The notes under the pieces: model-generated
Database searches by the model: none
The model's input: the letters and a program-made list of their open reading frames with translations, nothing else
Told to the model about the DNA's origin: nothing
Position numbers and translations under genes: made by a program
In this document: positions 26,146 through 35,692 of the stretch, one piece after another
How positions within the stretch are numbered: the first letter of the stretch is position 1
How the letters are laid out: each line of letters opens with the position of its first letter
Source: Thiomicrorhabdus sp. zzn3
GTDB lineage: Bacteria > Pseudomonadota > Gammaproteobacteria > Thiomicrospirales > Thiomicrospiraceae
Reading direction: 5' to 3'
DNA: 64,000 nucleotides
Assembly (NCBI RefSeq): GCF_029767755.1
Contig: NZ_JARUQS010000001.1
Span: forward strand, 248,001 to 312,000

Positions 26146-27507
26146 ATGAAAGGTGGAAAGGAAATTGAAGATTTTAAGCGTAAGCTTGAAGCGGCAGGTG
26201 TGAAATACTGCATTGGTGCTTACGTTGATATTCATGGTATTCCAAAAGGAAAAGTCGTGCCGATTGAGCATTTGGATCGTATGGTCGAAGGGTCCGAGCT
26301 CTATACGGGGTACGCTTTGGACGGCTTGGGGCAGATGCCTAATGACGATGAGATTGCCTCGGTTCCGGATCTGGACAGTATGATTCAGTTGCCATGGCAG
26401 CCCGAAGTGGCCTGGATGGCCGCGGATAATACCTTGCACGGCGAACCCTATGAAATCAATACTCGCGTTGCCTTGAAAAAAGTGCTTAAAGAAGCTGAGG
26501 AAATGGGCTTCGGCTTTAACCTGGGAATTGAGTGTGAGCTGTATGTTCTGAAGGAAGAGGAAGACGGTTCTTTGTCGGTTCCTGATCCTGATGACCGGTT
26601 GGTTAAGCCGTGTTACGACATTCGCAGCTTTATGAACCGTTTCACCTGGCTGGATAAGATGGCGACCACGATCAATGAATTGGGTTGGGATCTTTACTCG
26701 TTCGACCATGAAGATGCCAACGGTCAGTTCGAGTTTGATTTCCAATACAGCGATGCCTTAACCATGTCCGACCGATTCATCTTCTTCCGTTATATGGCGA
26801 AGCATTATGCGCAGGAAGAAGGGCTGTTGGCGACTTTTATGCCTAAGCCGTTTGCGGATAAAACGGGGAATGGTGCCCATTTTAATATGTCTTTGTATGA
26901 TAAAGAGACTGGTAAAAACCTGTTTGCCTGCGACCCTAAAGACGATCCGCGTGGTTTAGGCTTGACGGAGCTAGGGTATCACTTTATTGCCGGCGTCTTA
27001 AAGCATGGTCGCGCGTTGTGTGCTGTGTTCTCGCCGACGGTCAATAGTTACAAACGTTTGATTCGACAAGGGGGGATGGCGACGTTCTCTTGGGCGCCGG
27101 TATTCAACTCGTTCGGTTCCAATAACCGTACCAATTCGGTGCGTGTGCCGATGGGCGGCGGACGCTTTGAATCGAGAAATGCGGATGGGGCAGTCAATCC
27201 GTATCTGGCCTCTGCTTTGGTGCTGGCTGCGGGCCTGGAAGGGATTCGTGAAAAGCTGGATCCGGGACTGCCACAGGAAGATAACCTGTATGAACTGTCG
27301 GATGAAGAGCGTGCCGCGAGAGGGATTGAATTCCTGCCGCAAAACCTGGGTGAAGCGGTTCAAGCGTTTGCTGACGATCCGTTTGTGGAAAAAGCCTTAG
27401 GCAAAGAGTTGAGAGACGAGTTTGTGAAGTACAAGTCTTTGGAGTGGGAAGAGTACCATCAAACCATTTCGGCTTGGGAAACAAGACGTTATAGCCACCT
27501 GTTCTAA
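26146..27507 (+). CDS. glnT: glutamine-synthetase-family ligase, GlnT/type III-like
   Basis: A 453-residue glutamine-synthetase-family enzyme close to the GlnT group. Family motifs are [13 protein letters not shown] near residue 126, [13 protein letters not shown] near residue 188, [12 protein letters not shown] near residue 243, and [15 protein letters not shown] near residue 325. The usual N-terminal beta-grasp part is present ([14 protein letters not shown]). Relatives make glutamine or gamma-glutamyl amides such as gamma-glutamylmethylamide. With a creatininase-like hydrolase next door it may capture released ammonia or an amine on glutamate. A strong bidirectional terminator follows 24 bp after the stop. 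Confidence 0.88.
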   Translation: MKGGKEIEDFKRKLEAAGVKYCIGAYVDIHGIPKGKVVPIEHLDRMVEGSELYTGYALDGLGQMPNDDEIASVPDLDSMIQLPWQPEVAWMAADNTLHGEPYEINTRVALKKVLKEAEEMGFGFNLGIECELYVLKEEEDGSLSVPDPDDRLVKPCYDIRSFMNRFTWLDKMATTINELGWDLYSFDHEDANGQFEFDFQYSDALTMSDRFIFFRYMAKHYAQEEGLLATFMPKPFADKTGNGAHFNMSLYDKETGKNLFACDPKDDPRGLGLTELGYHFIAGVLKHGRALCAVFSPTVNSYKRLIRQGGMATFSWAPVFNSFGSNNRTNSVRVPMGGGRFESRNADGAVNPYLASALVLAAGLEGIREKLDPGLPQEDNLYELSDEERAARGIEFLPQNLGEAVQAFADDPFVEKALGKELRDEFVKYKSLEWEEYHQTISAWETRRYSHLF

Positions 27508-27531
27508 GTCTGTTCGTTGGCCTCTTCTGAT

Positions 27532-27568
27532 AAAAAGCCGCATGGAGATTACATTCATGCGGCTTTTT
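27532..27568. terminator. strong rho-independent terminator, bidirectional
   Basis: AAAAAGCCGCATG and its exact complement are separated by an 11-base loop, giving a 13-bp stem with a T-tract on each strand. It closes the binding-protein, creatininase and glnT unit before the type II secretion operon. Confidence 0.85.
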
Positions 27569-27685
27569 CATTTGCAGATCATTTTTTATGTCATAAAACT
27601 ATAAATATCTTATGGGTGAGGTTTTTAAGCTTCTGGTTTACAATGGGCGAATTACATTATTAGAAAAAGTCAGTAGTCTGTAGTT

Positions 27686-28549
27686 ATGCCCGCGTGGTCT
27701 TCATCACTTTATCAAGTTGTTCATTCTTCTTCCTTGCCTAAGATATTAAGCTTCGTGTTTTTACTGTGGTGTGCCTGGCTGATCGGCGACTTGATAAGTT
27801 CCCAACTTCAAACGATAGAGCGGCCGGAGTTGCCGACTGTTCAAGTGCTGCCGGAGAAAAAAGTATCCACTGAGGGGGAGCCCTCTTATCTGTTTGGCAA
27901 GCCGGATGTCGAACAAACCGCTCTGGCAACGGATCGTTCGGTTTCTCCCGATGAACTTGATCAAACTCGCCTTAAGCTCAAACTGATCGGCGTGATTGTC
28001 AGTCAAGACAAAGGTGTTGCGATTATCGAAGCGTCTGGAACGACCAAGGTCGTGTCCGAAGGCGAAGAGATTTTAAGCGGGGTCGAGTTGTTGAAAGTAC
28101 TGCCGGATCAGGTGGTGATCTTGCATCGCGGCAAACAGGAAAAGCTGATGATGGAGCGTTCCGAAGCGGCTTTGATGCAGACACTAAGTGCGCAATCGTC
28201 GCCAACTGCAGAAGCTTCCGACCTCTCTTACGATCAAAAACAGACGCTGCGCAATATCGGTGAAGAGTTGCGGCAGCAGCCGGTGAGTATTTCCAAATAC
28301 ATCCGCTTTCAGCCGATAAATGAAGATGGAAAGTGGGTGGCGGTAAAGATTTGGCCGAGAGCAGAAAAAGAAGTGTTTGAAAGCATTGGCTTTAAGGCAG
28401 GGGATTTGCTTAAGAGCATTAATGGGCGTTCCATTCATGAAATGTCTCAAGAACCGGCTTTGTGGCAGGCGTTTTTAAATGACAGCCGTTTTGAACTGGG
28501 TGTGGAACGAAAAGGCCAGTTAGTCACACTGTCAGTGGATTTAAATTAA
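27686..28549 (+). CDS. gspC: type II secretion inner-membrane protein GspC
   Basis: A 287-residue bitopic protein. A short cytoplasmic N-terminus precedes one membrane helix (KILSFVFLLWCAWLIGDLI, residues 13-31). The periplasmic homology-region domain is at about 85-155 (TRLKLKLIGVIVSQDKGVAIIE) and a C-terminal PDZ domain at about 190-287 (GFKAGDLLKSINGR). GspC links the inner-membrane assembly platform to the GspD secretin and takes part in substrate recognition. It is the first gene of the gsp operon, 8 bp before the gspD frame opens. Confidence 0.92.
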   Translation: MPAWSSSLYQVVHSSSLPKILSFVFLLWCAWLIGDLISSQLQTIERPELPTVQVLPEKKVSTEGEPSYLFGKPDVEQTALATDRSVSPDELDQTRLKLKLIGVIVSQDKGVAIIEASGTTKVVSEGEEILSGVELLKVLPDQVVILHRGKQEKLMMERSEAALMQTLSAQSSPTAEASDLSYDQKQTLRNIGEELRQQPVSISKYIRFQPINEDGKWVAVKIWPRAEKEVFESIGFKAGDLLKSINGRSIHEMSQEPALWQAFLNDSRFELGVERKGQLVTLSVDLN

Positions 28550-28593
28550 TTTTAATAGTGAAAAGTAATCTCTCAATCAGTAATGGAAGTGGA

Positions 28594-30717
28594 ATGAGAA
28601 AGTTAAGCGCATTATTTCGATCACTCAGTTTGGCCGGCCTGTTGGCTGTGTCTTCGCCGTTAATTTATAGTTCGGTTGTCATGGCGGATGAAGGATTGCA
28701 GCAAAGCTTCAAGCAGGCTGAGATCAGCACGGTGATCGAGGCCGTGGCCAAGATCACCGGTCATAACTTCGTGATCGATCCCCGGGTTAAAGGCAAGGTG
28801 ACCTTGATTGCTCCGGAGCCGATGAGTCCGGATGCGCTTTATCAGACGTTGTTGACGATCCTGAATGTCCACGGCTATACCGCGGTGCCGAGTGAGAATG
28901 TGATCAAAATCGTGCCGGCCAATCTGGCGCGAGATCAACTGCCATACCGTCATAAGCATGAAGAGAGCGAGGCTTGGGTTTCCGAAGTGATTTCGGTCAA
29001 AAACGTCTCTGCGTCCAAGCTGGTGGCCGTATTGCGTCCTTTGGTCGCTCGAGAAGGGCATCTAGTCGCGCTGGCTGAGAGCAATAAGCTGATTGTGACC
29101 GATACCGTCGCCAATATTCAACGTATTAAAAAGGTTTTGCAGCGCGTTGATGTGGATACGCAAAGCGGCTATGAAATTCTGGAACTGAAACATGCGTCTG
29201 CCGAAGAGGTCGCGAAAACCTTGCGCAACGTATTGCCTAAAGGGGTGGCGGCGGCTACCAATGTTAAGGTCAGTTACGACGAGCGCTCCAATCGGGTGAT
29301 TTTGGTAGGGGATGAGGCTAAGCGAATGATGTTGAGAGCGCTGGTTGCCGAACTGGATGTGCAGGTGCCGACCCAGGGCCGGGTGCAGGTGATCTATTTA
29401 CGCTACGCTAAAGCTAAAGAGTTGGTGCCGGTGCTGCAAGCTCTGGCGAGCAACCGTTCGCTTCTGATCAGTGAAGAATCCCAGCCGGAGGGAGCGGTGC
29501 AAGTACCGGTCGCTGCGGAAGGCGAGGCTGCACCTGCGATGATGACAGCTTCTGTCGGGTCGCAAGATACTAAAACGTTGCAAGAGCGGATCAGTATTGA
29601 AGCAGACGAGCGTATGAATGCTTTGGTCATCAGTGCGCCACCGGCGATGGTGGCGGCTTTGAAAGATGTGATCAAGCAATTGGATATCCGCCGAGCTCAG
29701 GTGCTGATTGAGGCGATTTTCGTGGAAATTTCCGAAACCAAGGCCGCCGAACTCGGGGTCGAATGGGGGGCCAACGGCCCGAACGGAGGGGGGTTGATCA
29801 ACTTCTCAGGAACCATTCCGGCGCTTCTTAGCGGTGATCCGGCCACGCAAATTTCAGCGCTGGGTCGAGGGGTGACCACCGGACTGGGTGAAGTCGAGTC
29901 GAACGGCTACGGTTGGGGGGCGTTGATTCGCGCACTTAACAGCGACTCCAACTCCAACGTATTGGCAACGCCTTCGCTGTTAACGCTGGACAATGAAGAA
30001 GCGGAAATCGTGGTTGGGCGCGAGGTGCCCTTCCAGACCGGTAGCTATACCAGTACCACCACCAGTGTTACCAGTCCCTTTACCACGGTCGAGCGCAAGA
30101 ATGTCGGTCTCAAGCTCAAGGTGAAGCCGCAGATCAACGAGGGGGATGAAATCTATCTGGACATCGATCAAGAGGTGTCGGACGTATTGCCTAAAGACGA
30201 AGCGGTGGATATTCAAACCACCAAACGCCAGATTAAAACCCGTGTGATTGTCGGTGACGGCAATGTCATCGTGTTGGGCGGTTTAATTAATGAACGTGAG
30301 ACGGAAGTCGTTTCCAAAGTCCCGGGGCTTGGAGATATTCCGGGCTTGGGAGCGCTGTTCCGTTCTAAGCAGAATGAGCGTGAAAAAGTGAACCTGATGA
30401 TTTTCCTGCGTCCGGTGATTGTGCGTGACCAGGCGACGAGCGACTATTACAGCCAGAAGAAATACAGCCTGATCCAGGGGCATCAAGAGCATATGCTGCA
30501 TAAATATGATTCCGAACTGCTTGACGGTTTGCGTCCGCGTATGCCGACCATCGAACAGTGGCAGAAGAATGAACCGGCGACGCCGTTTGGCGAAGAAGTG
30601 GACAGGCCTGCTCAGAAGGCGGAAGAGACCAAGTCAGGCAAGCCAGTCTTAAAGTCAAATGAAGCAGATCAACCGGACTTCTCCGGGGTTGAAGAACTTC
30701 TGGATATTGATCTATGA
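28594..30717 (+). CDS. gspD: type II secretion outer-membrane secretin GspD
   Basis: A 707-residue secretin. After a signal peptide (about residues 1-31, ending VVMADEG) come the periplasmic N0 domain (LQQSFKQAEISTVIEAV) and N1-N3 repeats, then the secretin core with the signature VPGLGDIPGLGALFRS near residue 590. It forms the multimeric channel through which folded exoproteins leave. I chose ATG 28594, preceded by GGAAG and starting a proper signal peptide; the GTG at 28558 lacks a ribosome binding site and would add 12 residues. The stop overlaps the gspE start (ATGA). An acidic C-terminal tail of about 60 residues may be the pilotin or S-domain region. Confidence 0.93.
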   Translation: MRKLSALFRSLSLAGLLAVSSPLIYSSVVMADEGLQQSFKQAEISTVIEAVAKITGHNFVIDPRVKGKVTLIAPEPMSPDALYQTLLTILNVHGYTAVPSENVIKIVPANLARDQLPYRHKHEESEAWVSEVISVKNVSASKLVAVLRPLVAREGHLVALAESNKLIVTDTVANIQRIKKVLQRVDVDTQSGYEILELKHASAEEVAKTLRNVLPKGVAAATNVKVSYDERSNRVILVGDEAKRMMLRALVAELDVQVPTQGRVQVIYLRYAKAKELVPVLQALASNRSLLISEESQPEGAVQVPVAAEGEAAPAMMTASVGSQDTKTLQERISIEADERMNALVISAPPAMVAALKDVIKQLDIRRAQVLIEAIFVEISETKAAELGVEWGANGPNGGGLINFSGTIPALLSGDPATQISALGRGVTTGLGEVESNGYGWGALIRALNSDSNSNVLATPSLLTLDNEEAEIVVGREVPFQTGSYTSTTTSVTSPFTTVERKNVGLKLKVKPQINEGDEIYLDIDQEVSDVLPKDEAVDIQTTKRQIKTRVIVGDGNVIVLGGLINERETEVVSKVPGLGDIPGLGALFRSKQNEREKVNLMIFLRPVIVRDQATSDYYSQKKYSLIQGHQEHMLHKYDSELLDGLRPRMPTIEQWQKNEPATPFGEEVDRPAQKAEETKSGKPVLKSNEADQPDFSGVEELLDIDL

Positions 30718-32198
30718 ATCTAGAGCTGGCTTTCTCTTTTGCGCGGGGGAATGAGGTGGTGATCGCCCCGCTCGATGACGGCAAGTTGGGGGTCTTTTTT
30801 ACCGCCAAAACCCCTGCAAGCGCCTTGCTGGAACTGCAGCGAAAAATGGATCAACTTGATCCGGCTGATCAGGCCGAGGTGGTGTTTGAGGAGCTGGACG
30901 AAGCGGCATTCGAACGTAAAATCCAAACCGTTTATTCCGGCAGCGGCCAGAGCTCGATGGCGGCGATTGACGAATTTGAGAATGAAGACCTGGCCAGTGT
31001 GGCGGCCGAAATCGGCGAACCTGAAGATCTGCTGGAGAGTGCCGACGATGCACCGGTCATTAAATTGCTAAATGCGATTTTGGCCGAAGCGATCCGAGCC
31101 AATGCGTCTGACGTGCATATCGAACCCTTCGAAAATCAGCTGCGTATCCGTTTTCGTGTCGACGGCCGTTTATCGACCGTGTTAACCCCGAAGCCAGGGA
31201 TCGGCAGCATGCTGGTGTCGCGTATCAAGGTCATGGCGCGCCTCGATATTGCCGAAAAACGTCTGCCCCAAGATGGGCGAATCGCTTTGAAACTGGGGGG
31301 GCGTGCAGTGGATCTGCGTGTCTCCACGATTCCGTCCAGTTTCGGCGAACGTGTGGTCATGCGCCTGTTGGACAAAAGTGCGGGACGCCTGCATTTAAGC
31401 CAGCTCGGTTTGTCTGATGCGACCTATGCCGGGATTCAAACACTGCTGGATAGACCGCACGGCATCTTTTTGGTCACCGGACCGACCGGTTCCGGTAAGA
31501 CGACCACGCTTTATGCCGGCTTGAGCCGTTTGAACGACACTCAGCGTAACATCATGACGGTTGAAGATCCGGTGGAATATCACATCGACGGCATCAGTCA
31601 GACTCAGGTTAATACCAAGGCCAATATGACGTTTGCCAAAGGCCTGCGTGCGATTCTGCGTCAGGACCCGGATGTGGTCATGATCGGTGAGATTCGAGAT
31701 CGGGAGACGGCCGAAATTGCGGTTCAAGCCTCTCTAACAGGGCACTTGGTGCTGTCTACTTTGCACACCAATACCGCCGTCGGCGCCATCACCCGTTTGC
31801 GCGATATGGGGATCGAACCCTTTTTGTTATCATCAAGTTTAATCGGCGTACTCGCCCAGCGCCTGGTGCGCAAGCTGTGTCCGCACTGCAAACAGCCGCA
31901 TCAGGCGGACGAAAAGGAGTGTGCGACGCTGGGGGTCAATGAAGCGACGATCTATCTTCCACAAGGGTGCGATCACTGCCAGCAAAGCGGTTATCAGGGG
32001 CGCATGGGATTGTATGACTTGGTGGTCGTGGACGACAAGGTGCGTCATATGATTCATGCCGATGCCTCAGAGTTAGACATCGAAGACTATGTGCGCAGTG
32101 AACAAAACAGTAAATCACTGCTTCAGCATGGGCTACAGAAAGTCTTGGAAGGCGAAACCAGCTTGGAAGAAGTGCTGCGAGTCACTCAGAATGGTTAG
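30714..32198 (+). CDS. gspE: type II secretion ATPase GspE
   Basis: A 494-residue cytoplasmic ATPase that powers pseudopilus assembly. Walker A is GPTGSGKTTTLYAG near residue 257, the Asp and His boxes are visible (VEDPVEYHIDGISQ and ASLTGHLVLSTLHTN), and Walker B is RQDPDVVMIGEIRD. A tetra-cysteine zinc element (CPHC and CDHC) lies near residues 394-425. The N-terminal domain of about 100 residues should bind GspL. It overlaps gspD by 4 bp. Confidence 0.95.
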   Translation: MNLELAFSFARGNEVVIAPLDDGKLGVFFTAKTPASALLELQRKMDQLDPADQAEVVFEELDEAAFERKIQTVYSGSGQSSMAAIDEFENEDLASVAAEIGEPEDLLESADDAPVIKLLNAILAEAIRANASDVHIEPFENQLRIRFRVDGRLSTVLTPKPGIGSMLVSRIKVMARLDIAEKRLPQDGRIALKLGGRAVDLRVSTIPSSFGERVVMRLLDKSAGRLHLSQLGLSDATYAGIQTLLDRPHGIFLVTGPTGSGKTTTLYAGLSRLNDTQRNIMTVEDPVEYHIDGISQTQVNTKANMTFAKGLRAILRQDPDVVMIGEIRDRETAEIAVQASLTGHLVLSTLHTNTAVGAITRLRDMGIEPFLLSSSLIGVLAQRLVRKLCPHCKQPHQADEKECATLGVNEATIYLPQGCDHCQQSGYQGRMGLYDLVVVDDKVRHMIHADASELDIEDYVRSEQNSKSLLQHGLQKVLEGETSLEEVLRVTQNG

Positions 32199-32230
32199 TG
32201 GTGGCAGAAACAGGGTAAATTAAGCGAAAC

Positions 32231-33454
32231 ATGGCAGCTTACGAGTACAGGGCCTTAACCTCAAATGGCCAAATGAAAAAAGGACTGATCGAAGGCGATT
32301 CGGAAAGGCAGGTGCGTCAGCTGTTGCGAGAACAGCAGTTGACACCGGTTGAGCTGAGATCAATCGAGCAGAAGAAAGGGCGTAGCGCAAGCCAAGGCAA
32401 AACTCTGTTTGCCCCTAAAGTGCAAACCGCCGACTTGGCTTTGGCGACCCGCCAGTTATTTACTTTGTTAGATGCCGGTACGCCATTAACCCAAGCGCTG
32501 CAGTCGATTTCGCAACAGGCGGAATCCAAGCTGATGCAGCGTTTCCTGGCCAATCTTCATACCCGCGTTTCCGAGGGCTATTCCTTGGCGCATGCGTTGG
32601 AGCGCTCAGATTATCGAGTCGGTCAGGATTACATCGCCACCATTCGCGCCGGTGAAGAGAGCGGTCATCTGGATAAGGTGCTGGCGCGTCTGGCGGATGC
32701 GATCGAGCAGCGTGATCAATTGAACAAGAAGATGAAAACCGCGCTGATTTACCCGATATTGATGGTGATTGTGGCGATTATCATTGTCTTTTTTCTGATG
32801 GTTTATGTCGTCCCCAAGGTGGTCGGGGTATTTGACAACATGAACCAGGAATTGCCGCCGCTGACCCAAGGATTGCTGACGTTGAGCGAATTCATCCAAA
32901 ACCAGTGGGGCTGGATTGTGGTGCTGCTGTTGCTGAGTTGGCTTGGCTTTAAAGGCATTATGCGCCAGCCGAAGTGGCGTTATCGGGTGCATCAGGCGTT
33001 GATGAAAACCCCTGCGGTGAGGCGTTTTGTGATCTACGCGGCGGCGGCGCGTTGGGCGCGTACCGTGGGGGTGTTGTTGTCCAGCGGGGTGACCGCGACG
33101 GATGCGCTGAAAATTTCCGCCGAGGTGATGACGTTGGACCCAATGAAGCAGGCGGTCGAAAAAATGGTGGCTCAGGTGAAAGAAGGTAAAAGAATCAGTG
33201 CTGCCATGCAGCAAGCCGGATTTTTCCCTCCGCTGTTGCTGAACCTGGTGCAGACCGGTGAAGGCGGGGGCGAACTGGACAATATGATGCTGAAGGGCGC
33301 GGCTCACTACGAGCAGTCGGTGGAAAACGCCGCCACGACCCTGGTGAGCATCTTGGAACCCGCTTTGATTATTGTCATGGGAGGCGTGGTGCTGACCATC
33401 GTGTTGGCGATTATGATGCCGATCTTTGAAATGAATCAAATGGTCGGCGGTTAG
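32231..33454 (+). CDS. gspF: type II secretion inner-membrane protein GspF
   Basis: A 407-residue polytopic protein with two T2SSF repeats (about 72-195 and 275-397), each with a helical cytoplasmic part, and three membrane helices (near 170-192, 222-240 and 375-400). It starts MAAYEYRALTSNGQMKKG, as usual. GspF is the core platform protein that contacts GspE and GspL during pseudopilin assembly. Confidence 0.94.
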   Translation: MAAYEYRALTSNGQMKKGLIEGDSERQVRQLLREQQLTPVELRSIEQKKGRSASQGKTLFAPKVQTADLALATRQLFTLLDAGTPLTQALQSISQQAESKLMQRFLANLHTRVSEGYSLAHALERSDYRVGQDYIATIRAGEESGHLDKVLARLADAIEQRDQLNKKMKTALIYPILMVIVAIIIVFFLMVYVVPKVVGVFDNMNQELPPLTQGLLTLSEFIQNQWGWIVVLLLLSWLGFKGIMRQPKWRYRVHQALMKTPAVRRFVIYAAAARWARTVGVLLSSGVTATDALKISAEVMTLDPMKQAVEKMVAQVKEGKRISAAMQQAGFFPPLLLNLVQTGEGGGELDNMMLKGAAHYEQSVENAATTLVSILEPALIIVMGGVVLTIVLAIMMPIFEMNQMVGG

Positions 33455-33515
33455 ATCGAAGCTTAAATGCCCATAGAATAGACATTTTGATAGACAACGC
33501 TTTAGGAGAAACGAT

Positions 33516-33998
33516 ATGCAATTAGACAGAGCGTCTTTCAGAGCATCCGCGCATTTAAACGCGCATAAAGTCGCCGCAAAGGCAAAACAACGCGGTTTTA
33601 CCCTGATCGAACTGATGGTGGTGGTCGTGATTTTGGCAGTATTAGCGGCGTTCGTTGCCCCTAAACTGATGGACCGTCCGGATGAAGCGCGGATTGTGAA
33701 GGCCAAGCAGGATATCGGTGCGATCGGTTCAGCCTTAAAGCTGTATAAGTTGGACAATTTTGTCTATCCAACCACCGACCAGGGATTGGAAGCCTTGGTA
33801 TCGGAGCCGACCGAAGATCCACAACCTAAAAACTGGAAGCAGTACTTGGAACAGATGCCGACAGATCCATGGGGCAATCCTTATCTGTACGTGAGTCCGG
33901 GCGAACATGGTGATTTCGACCTCTATACTTTGGGCGCCGACGGTCAGGAAGGCGGTGAAGGGATCAACGCCACCATCGGCAATTGGAATTTGAACTGA
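33516..33998 (+). CDS. gspG: major pseudopilin GspG
   Basis: A 160-residue major pseudopilin. The prepilin-peptidase site is RG^[19 protein letters not shown] at about residue 27, following an unusually long 27-residue leader rich in Ala and Lys. The C-terminal globular part holds the conserved [10 protein letters not shown] and [23 protein letters not shown] pieces, which include the calcium-binding loop. A ribosome binding site (AGGAG) lies before the ATG. Translation may instead start further in, since no prepilin peptidase gene is here to compare. Confidence 0.94.
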   Translation: MQLDRASFRASAHLNAHKVAAKAKQRGFTLIELMVVVVILAVLAAFVAPKLMDRPDEARIVKAKQDIGAIGSALKLYKLDNFVYPTTDQGLEALVSEPTEDPQPKNWKQYLEQMPTDPWGNPYLYVSPGEHGDFDLYTLGADGQEGGEGINATIGNWNLN

Positions 33999-34016
33999 CC
34001 GGCGATTGTCGAGTTC

Positions 34017-34565
34017 ATGGCTTCTTACAGAACCATCATAGACCAGCGGGGTTTCACTCTGATTGAGTTGATGGTCGTGGTGGTGATCATCTCGGTGGTG
34101 GTGTCGATCGGGGTGGTCTCCCTCGGCTCCAGCGAGCAGGCCACACTGCGCAGCCAGGAACGCTCGGTTAAAGCACTGCTGCTGTATGTGCGTGACCAAG
34201 CCGCGTTTAATCAGCAGCTCTATCTGCTCGAGGTCGATGCAAACGGCTTAAGTGCCTATCGTTTGCGACACAACCGCTGGCAGGCGGATGACAGCATTAA
34301 GCCGCTTAAGTGGGACGAAGCGTTGAATGTGGACTGGGCGATCGGTTCGTTTCAGACTCAAGATGGCCTATTGAATCAGACCGGGCAGGATGTGGACGGT
34401 CGAGAGGGCTGGCTGTTTTGGCCGAGCGGAGAGGTGATGCCGGGCGAAATCCGCTTCACGCCGATACAAGAGGGTTTACGCCGCCAGGGCGGAGTCGGCA
34501 ACCAATCGAGTGGCTTGCGTTGGAACGAGTTGCTGCAGTTTAAAGCGCTGGATGAAGAAAAGTGA
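34017..34565 (+). CDS. gspH: minor pseudopilin GspH
   Basis: A 182-residue minor pseudopilin with a short leader and the cleavage site RG^[21 protein letters not shown] at about residue 12. The C-terminal domain shows the Trp-rich pattern of GspH (GREGWLFWPSGEVMPGEIRF). It joins the pseudopilus near the tip complex. It lies 18 bp after gspG and before gspI, as in standard operons. Confidence 0.88.
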   Translation: MASYRTIIDQRGFTLIELMVVVVIISVVVSIGVVSLGSSEQATLRSQERSVKALLLYVRDQAAFNQQLYLLEVDANGLSAYRLRHNRWQADDSIKPLKWDEALNVDWAIGSFQTQDGLLNQTGQDVDGREGWLFWPSGEVMPGEIRFTPIQEGLRRQGGVGNQSSGLRWNELLQFKALDEEK

Positions 34566-34581
34566 AAATGGTCGTATCAGC

Positions 34582-34989
34582 ATGAATCCATGTCAACGCG
34601 GTGTTTTAAAACGGAACCGTCCCGGTCGAACGACGTACCTGGCGCAAACCGGGTTTACCCTGATTGAGGTGTTGGTGGCGTTGGCGATCGTCTCCGTGGC
34701 TTTGGCGGCTTTGTCGCGCGCGATGGGACTCACGGTCGGCAATCAGGCGGCGCTTGAAGAAAGGGTGTTTGCGACCTGGGTGGCCGAAGACGAATTGGTG
34801 AAATTGCATATTCAGGCCAGCAGCCGTGAAGAGGCCAAACAGCAGGTGACGCAGTTGCAGCGTACCTGGGTGACAGAAATGCAAACCGAAGATACCTTGA
34901 TTCCTAATATCAAAAAGGTGACGATGCAGGTGATCGCAGAGGGTGAGAAAACGCCTTCAGCGACCTTAGTGACGGTGGTTGGTCCTTGA
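34582..34989 (+). CDS. gspI: minor pseudopilin GspI
   Basis: A 135-residue minor pseudopilin with the cleavage motif TG^FTLIEVLVALAIVSVALAAL about 23 residues from the chosen start. GspI nucleates the tip complex with GspJ and GspK. ATG 34582 lies 16 bp after the gspH stop; an in-frame ATG at 34552 inside gspH would give a longer leader, and neither has a strong ribosome binding site. Length after cleavage is normal for GspI. Confidence 0.88.
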   Translation: MNPCQRGVLKRNRPGRTTYLAQTGFTLIEVLVALAIVSVALAALSRAMGLTVGNQAALEERVFATWVAEDELVKLHIQASSREEAKQQVTQLQRTWVTEMQTEDTLIPNIKKVTMQVIAEGEKTPSATLVTVVGP

Positions 34990-34993
34990 TGTG

Positions 34994-35692
34994 ATGAGTA
35001 TGAATAAGGGCAAGCATTTAGACCATCGACAACGTGGCTTCACCTTGATTGAATTGTTGATTGCGTTGAGTGTTTCCGCGGTGATCGCAGTCATCGCTTA
35101 TCAGGCGGTCAGCAGTGTCGTGACCTTGCAAACCCGCACCGAAGCGCATGCCGATGACATGGATCAATTGCAACGTGCCATGTGGTGGATGGAGCAGGAC
35201 TTTATTCAATTGGCGCCGCGTACGGTGCAGGATGGTCTGGGAGGGACACTTCCGGCCTTTCAGTACCGGGAAGATCTAGGCGTTGAGTTCAGCCGTCTCG
35301 CCGAGTTTGTCACGCCTTACGGGCGTGGCGGCGTGATCCGGGTTGCTTACCAGTGGCAAGACGACATCTTGTATCGTTTGGTTTGGCCGGTTCTGGATCG
35401 TGCCCCGGACACTCAGCCGACACGCTTACCTATTCTGCAAGGGGTGGAAGAGTTTGAGTTGCGGTTGATGAATATCCAAAATGTCTACGTGGAGAGCTGG
35501 CCGGGCGAACAACAATTGTTGACGGCGCTGCCCAAGTTAACCGAAGTGCGTCTCAAACTGAAAGGCTTAGGAGAGATCACGCGCTTGTTTATGGGGGTGG
35601 ATACGGAAGGGTTTGCATCGCAAAGCGGTGCGTCCACAGAAAGCGCGGTGACCGAAACCGCAGCGGATGCCGCGTCGGAGACGACACCATGA
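34994..35692 (+). CDS. gspJ: minor pseudopilin GspJ
   Basis: A 232-residue minor pseudopilin; RG^FTLIELLIALSVSAVIAVIAY marks the cleavage site about 15 residues in. The globular part contains the family-typical DQLQRAMWWMEQDFIQLAPR and LLTALPKLTEVRLKL. ATG 34994 is 5 bp after the gspI stop; ATG 35000 is equally possible. A Ser/Thr/Ala-rich C-terminal tail of about 30 residues looks disordered. Confidence 0.88.
   Translation: MSMNKGKHLDHRQRGFTLIELLIALSVSAVIAVIAYQAVSSVVTLQTRTEAHADDMDQLQRAMWWMEQDFIQLAPRTVQDGLGGTLPAFQYREDLGVEFSRLAEFVTPYGRGGVIRVAYQWQDDILYRLVWPVLDRAPDTQPTRLPILQGVEEFELRLMNIQNVYVESWPGEQQLLTALPKLTEVRLKLKGLGEITRLFMGVDTEGFASQSGASTESAVTETAADAASETTP

Noticed and set aside
32606-33757. 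Open frame of 383 codons on the minus strand across gspF
   Set aside because: It is antisense to a clear GspF, is rich in His, Gln and Arg in an unnatural pattern, and has no family resemblance.
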